Shown: in pieces, positions 17,977-24,013 of the stretch | Position numbering within the stretch: position 1 is the first letter of the stretch | How the letters are laid out: each line of letters begins with the position of its first letter | Origin: Collodictyon triciliatum | Taxonomy: Eukaryota; CRuMs | Reading direction: 5' to 3' | DNA: 24,013 nt | NCBI GenBank assembly: GCA_043381765.1 | Contig: JBHJMP010001103.1 | Span: forward strand, 1-24,013 | The notes under the pieces: generated by a model | Seen by the model: only the letters and a program-made list of their open reading frames with translations | What the model was told of the DNA's origin: nothing | Database searches by the model: none | Made by a program: the position numbers and the translations under genes

Positions 17977-18033
17977 CCGTGTGGGTTTTTTCTTTTTTTG
18001 CAAAAGCAAAGGGGATTTTTTTTTCCTGATAGT

Positions 18034-19150
18034 AAGTGATCTTCATGAACTCCAGGAGTCGAAAGAAAAGAAAGAAATGACTTGAGACGAAGCAGTAGTG
18101 CCAATATTTTCCGTCTTTGTTTTACATCGCTAATTTATCGGAAGAAAGAACCCCACAAAGACTGACTTGACCGTGAATTAAGAAAGTTGCCACTTGAGAC
18201 ATATAGAGTCGGACGCAAAATTAACGAGCCAAGCTCTTTGACCCACTTCACCTCTTCAAACACACGAATGGGTGGGTCAAAGACCACGCAGAAGACAAAC
18301 CCCGTAATAGTTGAGCTCTTTGTTCGTCTTCAAGCCAGGTGCCAGCTGCCTCGGACAACTATGGCCGCAAACGAGCAAATAAAGAAGCCATCGAAGGTTT
18401 TTAGAATATGATTGCCACGAGAAGATTTCTATCCAGCTGTTCGACCGACTCCCAGGGACCGATATAGGCTTTTTTTTGCAGAAAAAAAAGGACGATGAGG
18501 TTAGGGTAAAAAATACTCTGTAATGTCTTTTTGTTTTTTTTTTCTTCTTCTTGTTATTGCCCATGCCCAGAAGCTGCTTGTTCGCTCAATTATAGTCTGA
18601 GGCACCCTTACTGGTTTCACAAAGATTGATATGGAAGGTACGAGCAAAAGCAATATTCTCAACAAGAACTGCTCGTCTCGAATCTCTTAATGGTGATTTA
18701 GTAATGGCACTAGGGTCGAGTTTTCGGCATCACGACTGTACAAAGCTCTAAAAAGGAACAAGAGAGAAAAATAAAACGACTTGCAAGGATTTCACTTCCT
18801 TTTCATACGTCATCCCAAAGAAGAGAAAAGAAGGTCAAAATAAACGAAGCAACAAAATTTGCAAATGCCAGCCTAACCCTTCATAAACTGAGCTGTCACT
18901 CAGGAACAGATGTAGTTCAATCTCCCAGTCCCAATCACAATCGCACGAGGATATGGATATGCAATGAAAAACACTCTATCAAGAAAACGATCTCACAAAG
19001 AGCTCTCCAAAGGGATATCAGAGGGGATGTTGTCACCATACTGCGTCTTAAAACAGTCTGTACAAACAATTCACTTAATATAACGTGAGGCCAGGATTAT
19101 ATCTATCTTTCATTCAATATGTATGTTACTGTTTCATCCGAGTAATCCTT
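18034..19150. other. Spacer without a supported gene
   Basis: Host DNA right of the retroelement. Short frames such as 18187-18411 look neutral. A 10-bp inverted repeat TTTGACCCAC / GTGGGTCAAA lies at 18237-18246 and 18272-18281. T- and A-runs occur at 18471-18488 and 18532-18543. Confidence 0.5.
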
Positions 19151-19168
19151 TTATTGCTTTACAGAGTT

Positions 19169-19211
19169 TTTTTTCCCTTTATTCGATTCAAATTGTAGCG
19201 AGGTTATGCCA
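19169..19211 (-). mobile_element. Very short retroposed insert, same family as the one at 5531
   Basis: The 18-bp word TTATTGCTTTACAGAGTT flanks it at 19151-19168 and 19212-19229. The 43-bp insert read on the minus strand ends TTTGAATCGAATAAAGGG plus an A-tail, matching the 3' end of the insert at 5531-5673 (CTTTGAATCGAATAAAGG). It is a heavily 5'-truncated copy, typical of target-primed reverse transcription. Confidence 0.75.
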
Positions 19212-19229
19212 TTATTGCTTTACAGAGTT

Positions 19230-19548
19230 AGAAAAGAATTCAAAACTAACCTTTTTTTTTTTAATGATTGCATACTTTCTTTTGTGAGGAGTTTGTGAAA
19301 GGCAGTCAAAGATTTGAAACAAGTATAACCAAACCTGAAAGTGTGTGTGATGGTTTGGTATTTTACATTCAAATGCCTCGTAAAATCTTCGCGGTACAAA
19401 CCCAGCATGCACTAGCAAAATAGACGTTTCTGAATGTCGGTATTACAATTGTGTTCCGGTAATATTTTTGGAGTTCTGTGAGAATTTACCTAACAATTGG
19501 ATATTTTTGGAGTATTAACACCATTTTGAATAAAAAGAATTAATATTA
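19230..19548. other. AT-rich spacer
   Basis: No gene supported. A T12 run lies at 19252. ATATTTTTGGAGT is directly repeated at about 19461 and 19501. Confidence 0.5.
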
Positions 19549-19646
19549 AAAATCTTTGCTCTTGAGCCCATCCAGGTAATTTTTTCATTCAAACATCAGG
19601 CACGCAGTTCCAAAGAATAAGGGGATGTGGGTGAAATAGAATATCA
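19549..19646 (-). repeat. Diverged copy of the 3' end of the 2.6-kb retroelement
   Basis: AAAATCTTTGCTCTTGAGCC...CAGTTCCAAAG...GGGGATGTGGG...AATAGAA aligns over about 95 bp with 15464-15560 (AAAATCTTAGCTGTTGAGCC...TAGTTCCAAAG...GGGGATATGGG...GATAGAA in my reading). Similarity fades beyond it. It suggests an older, truncated insertion of the same family. Confidence 0.65.
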
Positions 19647-20301
19647 GATTTTTTTTTATTCTTTTTTTCAATTTTGTGCAGGATGGTGGAAAGGCTGGAT
19701 TTGGTTCGCTAGCCATTGATTGCTTGAAAGCTAATTGGTGAACAGGTGCAGAGAAGTATTCAGTAATCAGGAATAGAATCCTGTGATTTGGCCTGTAGCC
19801 TGGGTTCTGTGTTCTACGCTAATATTCTATCTCTGTGCCATAATATATGTTACATTCTCTATACTCTAGAATCTGTTCTCTGGTTTTTCTTTTTAACATT
19901 TCTTTTTTATTTTATCTTTCCTATATATTATGTTACACATGCCTCTTGATATAAGTCTCTCATGTATGTTCTCTTTCATCTTTGCTATACTCTAATATTC
20001 CATTTCATATACAGACTCCATTCCATATATACGTATGAATAAAAATTTTCAAACAACTGTTCTTGTGTGTGCTTTTTTTTCTTATCAAAATATATTTCAT
20101 TTCATTATGAAATCTTTTCACCTGACCATTATATATTTTTTTATTATTCATCAAAAACCATTGATTTCATCTTTTTTTAATATTTTGTTTGGGATATATG
20201 ATATGCTTGGCGAGTTACTTGATTTGTTTGGCGATTATGCTAATAACAACATAAAAGGGGGTTGCAATTCTATAAATTAGAAAGAGAAAGTGAAGTTTGC
20301 A
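19647..20301. other. AT-rich spacer
   Basis: It includes an 81-codon Phe/Ile-rich frame at 20035-20280 (start ATGAATAAAAATTTTC) with no recognisable motif. The composition is that of AT-rich DNA, so I do not call a gene. Confidence 0.4.
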
Positions 20302-20536
20302 ATTGAATCCTGAGGTGTCCGCTCAGCCGAAGATTCGCGTAGTGAGCAAGATTCGGAATTGTGGAGTTCATTTTAAAAATCCGAAAAATCATACGGAGGG
20401 GGGGTCCCCTTTAGGGGCCCGGAGTTGTTTTTTCGCTTTTTAAAATAGTACGCAACAATGGAGAACCCGTAGGGCGAGCGATCAAGCGAGTCGCAGTCGA
20501 ACGAAGCATGAGGCGCGGACACCGAAAGGATTCAAT
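20302..20536. mobile_element. 235-bp MITE-like element with terminal inverted repeats
   Basis: ATTGAATCCTGAGGTGTCCGC (20302-20322) is the imperfect inverse of 20515-20536 (GCGGACACCGAAAGGATTCAAT). The inside is GC-rich with a GGGGTCCCC palindrome next to CCCCTTTAGGGG (20402-20419). No reading frame. No clear target-site duplication beyond possible A/T flanks. Confidence 0.6.
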
Positions 20537-20581
20537 AAAAACGAAACGATACGCCTAATTTATATAAAGAATCCCCCTTTT

Positions 20582-21395
20582 NNNNNNNNNNNNNNNNNNN
20601 NNNNNNNNNNNNNNNNNNNNNNNNNNNNNNNNNNNNNNNNNNNNNNNNNNNNNNNNNNNNNNNNNNNNNNNNNNNNNNNNNNNNNNNNNNNNNNNNNNNN
20701 NNNNNNNNNNNNNNNNNNNNNNNNNNNNNNNNNNNNNNNNNNNNNNNNNNNNNNNNNNNNNNNNNNNNNNNNNNNNNNNNNNNNNNNNNNNNNNNNNNNN
20801 NNNNNNNNNNNNNNNNNNNNNNNNNNNNNNNNNNNNNNNNNNNNNNNNNNNNNNNNNNNNNNNNNNNNNNNNNNNNNNNNNNNNNNNNNNNNNNNNNNNN
20901 NNNNNNNNNNNNNNNNNNNNNNNNNNNNNNNNNNNNNNNNNNNNNNNNNNNNNNNNNNNNNNNNNNNNNNNNNNNNNNNNNNNNNNNNNNNNNNNNNNNN
21001 NNNNNNNNNNNNNNNNNNNNNNNNNNNNNNNNNNNNNNNNNNNNNNNNNNNNNNNNNNNNNNNNNNNNNNNNNNNNNNNNNNNNNNNNNNNNNNNNNNNN
21101 NNNNNNNNNNNNNNNNNNNNNNNNNNNNNNNNNNNNNNNNNNNNNNNNNNNNNNNNNNNNNNNNNNNNNNNNNNNNNNNNNNNNNNNNNNNNNNNNNNNN
21201 NNNNNNNNNNNNNNNNNNNNNNNNNNNNNNNNNNNNNNNNNNNNNNNNNNNNNNNNNNNNNNNNNNNNNNNNNNNNNNNNNNNNNNNNNNNNNNNNNNNN
21301 NNNNNNNNNNNNNNNNNNNNNNNNNNNNNNNNNNNNNNNNNNNNNNNNNNNNNNNNNNNNNNNNNNNNNNNNNNNNNNNNNNNNNNNNNNNNNNN
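20582..21395. other. Assembly gap (N)
   Basis: 814 N residues beginning after ATCCCCCTTTT and ending in the ATATG array, so the array probably extends into the gap. Confidence 0.99.
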
Positions 21396-21497
21396 ATATG
21401 ATATGATATGATATGATATGATATGATATGATATGATATGATATGATATGATATGATATGATATGATATGATATGATATGATATGATATGATATGAT
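21396..21497 (+). repeat. (ATATG)n pentanucleotide array
   Basis: About 20 perfect units next to the gap. The true length is unknown. Confidence 0.95.
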
Positions 21498-21933
21498 AAA
21501 GGGATTAAATAGAATAGGCGATTGTTTTCAATAGAACAACCAGATATTCACATGCACCTTTGACACAGAAGTTTACCATAGTTTCAATTAGTGATATCAA
21601 AGCCCACTTGTTCAATCAATTTTTGGTTACAACCCGTAAATTTTGAGGTTAAAATTATTTATGACATTAAATTTAAAATTTTCCAAGAATGAAAACAAGA
21701 CAAAAACATTAAATTTCAATCCATTCTTTTAACCACATAGTCGGTAAAAATAATTATGTTAGGTGCTCGTGTTTGCAAAGAAAGTCAAAAAACAAGGATC
21801 GAGGAATCTTTTTTTTTTGTAATAGACAGTAATGTAAAAAAGATTCCAAGTGAAACAGACTCACTTTTTTTTAGAATAATTAACATCATAGTCTCAGTGG
21901 AGCATTAAGGATATTGAAACATAGGAAACAGCA
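21498..21933. other. AT-rich spacer upstream of the zinc-finger gene
   Basis: No coding signal. T-runs at about 21810 and 21865. Probable promoter/5' region of the next gene, with no recognisable TATA assignment. Confidence 0.4.
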
Positions 21934-22284
21934 ATGGAAAAAACTGTTTGTCCATATTGCATAAAAAGGCTCTCTTCTGAACGGAATTGTCGGCTGCACC
22001 TCAACATTTGCAGAATCAATCCAAAACGCCACGAAACGGTTTTTTTTTGTGCCTCGTGTCCAAAGTGGTGTGGGTTTTCTGAACAGTCCCGCAAAGAACA
22101 TCAAAAGTCCAAGCATCATCGGAATCAGCTTTCCCTGTTAGCTTCAATGAAATGCAACTCACCATCCGAAACAGTTATGAACCCTGCTATGCCGAAGGAT
22201 GAATACAAGCCACGTCCATTCAACTACTTTGACATCGTCATTGCCTCTCCTCTTTCTTCAGAAGAACATATCTCTGACGACTAG
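21934..22284 (+). CDS. Small two-finger zinc-finger protein
   Basis: The 116-codon frame has two zinc-finger-like units. Finger 1 is C6-x2-C9-x12-H22-x3-C26 (CPYC...HLNIC). Finger 2 is C39-x2-C42-x13-H56-x4-H61 (CASC...HQKSKH). A polar tail follows, ending PLSSEEHISDD. C2H2/C2HC fingers of this type usually bind nucleic acid, so a nuclear role is likely; the target is unknown. No signal peptide or membrane segment. An upstream exon cannot be excluded, as an AG lies shortly before the ATG. Single exon as drawn. Confidence 0.55.
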   Translation: MEKTVCPYCIKRLSSERNCRLHLNICRINPKRHETVFFCASCPKWCGFSEQSRKEHQKSKHHRNQLSLLASMKCNSPSETVMNPAMPKDEYKPRPFNYFDIVIASPLSSEEHISDD

Positions 22285-23244
22285 GATGAAAATCCGTCTA
22301 CTTGATTCAAAAGCATCCATTTAACCAATTCAAAGACTTTGCTTCTCAAACTATTAAACTCATTCTGATAGCAAAGTTTCAAAATAGTATTATTTTCATA
22401 TCATTCGTTGCATATCACATGTGTTTCTTGTTTTTTTATATTTACATTGGTCTTTATTGTATATTACTGAAGTTTGGACTGATTATTTACTCTCTGGTAT
22501 AATGCGGCAACACGAAGCAGAATTGGGTCAGAGTTAGTTATTTTAATACAGATCATATAACAATTAACCAATATAAGACCAGTAACTGTATATATTTGTT
22601 AAAAAAATAAACCCCTTTACAGTCCTTATTTTCTTTAGAAACAGTCATTTGCATTATAAAAATCCAATGCTGTCTTTTTTATTTGTCAAAACATAAAGTT
22701 AACGGACGCTAGAAAAAGACGACAGGATAGACATATTCATTTTAGCATATAAAACGCGGTTTTCATAAATATTACAGTATTTCTTATTTATTCATATAGA
22801 GAGTGTGTTTCATATGCATATGAGACATGTTTAAAAAGCATAATAGAATAACTATCTTTTTTATTTAGTTTCGATTTTTCAATAAATCATATAGATTGTG
22901 TTTCTTGATTGAAAGTCGATGTTAGGGTTCTTTATTATTATCGATTTCGAGCTATTTTTGGTATCTCAATGTTTTTTCCCCAATTTCATGACCCTGATAT
23001 ACTTGTAGTATCAATGCGTTCATAAAGAATTTATGTAATTTCCAGATTGGTTAACCCATGGATAACTTTGAATGCTTCAAGCACGTCATTTTATGCCTCA
23101 ACTAATTAAGAGACGTGTCGCGTTATTCTACAAAACAGTTTTTTACGTATTTGATCGAGGTTGAATGAAAAAAAAAAGCGTTTCTATGTTTCAACGAGAC
23201 AAAAATATCTCTATCAACATATATATGTACGTATATAATGTAGG
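22285..23244. other. AT-rich intergenic region
   Basis: No supported gene; the 66-codon frame at 22302-22502 is hydrophobic low-complexity. A 12-bp palindrome CATATGCATATG lies near 22812. It probably contains the 3' end of the zinc-finger gene and the promoter of the peptidase gene. Confidence 0.4.
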
Positions 23245-24013
23245 ATGCGCAGCTTCTTCAAAAAGGTCTGCTATGCCATTGCTTTTGTTGCATGCATTTG
23301 TTTCTCTTCTGCTAGTCTGCTGGAGTTTGGAAATCAATTTGATAGACTCAAGGACAAGCAGTATGATTCTCGTACTTGCTTCAACTCGTCTGCTGTCTCT
23401 TTGTGGAGAAGAGTTGCTTTTCTCCAATGCGCTTGAGGTAAAAAAAAACATTTCTATTCTAAAGCACTTTATTGCTACCATTTCATCTTAATCGAACAGC
23501 ATACTGTGTATAAAGCAAAATCATTTTGAACATATTGAGTGAAAGTATACAAGAAAAATATGCCAATGTCAAGTTTTATGTTGCAATAAAAAAAATTATA
23601 CACATTTATGAATATTTAAAAAACTCCTTTCATTTCAATCAATAAGGTGTGGTTTACTGAGCGTGGTTGGAAAGTTGTGAGACAGCAAGTTTCTGTCAAC
23701 AGAAACAACATTTTTGTTAGTAGAGGCTCTTCAAGCAATCCTCGTCTTCTGTTTAGCTCTCACATGGATACTGTTCCTCCCTTTATACCAGCGTCAGTCA
23801 CAGGGGATAAAGTCATTCATTATTATTTTTTATCGATTCTTTGAAATTATAATACAACACTTTACAAAACATCTATAATGATGGGTAAATATATGCCATG
23901 TAGTTGAATCGATATTAAATACTTGCTCCAAAGATAATGGGAAGAGGTGCTTGCGATGCAAAGGGAATCATCGTAGCTCAAATGCTGGCAGTTGATTATC
24001 TGGTTCAGAATAG
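23245..24013 (+). CDS. M20-family zinc metallopeptidase (ArgE/carboxypeptidase-like), first three exons, 3' truncated by window
   Basis: Exons are 23245(or 23273)-23437, 23647-23811 and 23934-24013, with phase-0 junctions. Exon 2 reads VWFTERGWKVVRQQVSVNRN and continues to LLFSSHMDTVPPF: His and Asp of S-H-x-D are the family's first zinc ligand and catalytic Asp. Across the next junction GDK|IMGRGACDAKGI gives the bridging Asp of the GRGxxDxKG motif. M20 enzymes remove N-acyl groups or cleave short peptides using two zinc ions. Exon 1 gives a secretory signal-like N-terminus (MRSFFKKVCYAIAFVACICF), suggesting entry to the secretory or vacuolar route. That frame must shift by one base to reach GEELLFSNALE, the helix that joins exon 2. 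The alternative start at 23273 needs no shift. The rest of the catalytic and dimerisation domain lies beyond the edge. Confidence 0.85.

Larger units (their letters stand above)
15454..18015 (-). mobile_element. 2.6-kb poly(A)-tailed retroelement, minus orientation, with 18-bp target-site duplication
   Basis: TTTTTTTTTCCTGATAGT occurs at 15436-15453 and at 18016-18033. Right after the left copy comes a T9 run (poly(A) on the minus strand, preceded by AATAA) and an AT-rich 3' tail. On the right the element begins, on the minus strand, with a ~40-nt leader and an ATG at 17976. ORF direction and poly(A) direction agree. GC content is far above the flanks. No reverse transcriptase motif is visible; part is hidden by a 542-nt gap. 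It could be a LINE internal-deletion derivative carrying only ORF1, or a processed retrocopy of a host mRNA. Confidence 0.7.

Noticed and set aside
18430-18460. tRNA T-loop-like GTTCGACCGACTCC
   Set aside because: No acceptor stem, anticodon arm or D-arm could be placed around it.
18490-18510. Telomere-like TTAGGG
   Set aside because: A single GGTTAGGGTAAA; no tandem array. The same holds for CAACCCTAACCC at 11103.
20035-20280. 81-codon Phe/Ile-rich frame
   Set aside because: No motif; AT-rich background gives such frames by chance.

Overview
The window looks like nuclear DNA of a single-celled eukaryote. It is AT-rich, genes are split by GT...AG introns (small ones of 56-183 nt are visible), the standard code works for the long exons, and simple repeats and mobile-element debris take up most of the space. 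The lineage cannot be fixed from sequence alone; a free-living protist fits (a rhizarian or amoebozoan is only a guess). Three runs of N (6582-6730, 15722-16263, 20582-21395) are assembly gaps.

Layout. (1) 2-3490, + strand: the 3' part of a large repeat protein, with kinesin-light-chain-like TPRs encoded one per exon, a pentapeptide-repeat segment, twelve 45-residue WD40 repeats that are nearly identical, and a C-terminal Sel1-like motif. (2) 3683-6832: pyrimidine microsatellites, a GC-rich foldback, and a decayed ~500-codon reading frame (4380-5903) interrupted by a short retroposed insert with a perfect 16-bp target-site duplication. (3) About 8274-15030: pieces of a TELO2/Tel2-like gene (HEAT-repeat partner of PIKK kinases). 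The 3' half is recognisable by several family motifs; the 5' half is weaker. The two halves are separated by two head-to-tail non-autonomous Helitron-like elements (about 8939-10384 and 10385-12723). (4) 15435-18033: a 2.6-kb minus-strand, poly(A)-tailed retroelement flanked by an 18-bp direct repeat, GC-rich, with a broken RRM-like reading frame. (5) 18034-21497: spacer with another short retroposed insert (18-bp duplication), a second copy of the 3' end of the 2.6-kb element, a 235-bp element with terminal inverted repeats, a gap and an (ATATG)n array. (6) 21934-22284: a small zinc-finger protein. (7) 23245-24013: first exons of an M20-family metallopeptidase running off the right edge.

The genes show no operon-like or functional linkage. 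The theme is repeated transposition. Four insertions carry target-site duplications of 16-18 bp with a poly(A)/poly(T) end, which suggests an active LINE-type machinery; rolling-circle (Helitron) and TIR elements are also present. Several reading frames carry stops or frame changes. I cannot tell real decay from indels caused by homopolymer sequencing errors. I found no rRNA, tRNA or CRISPR.
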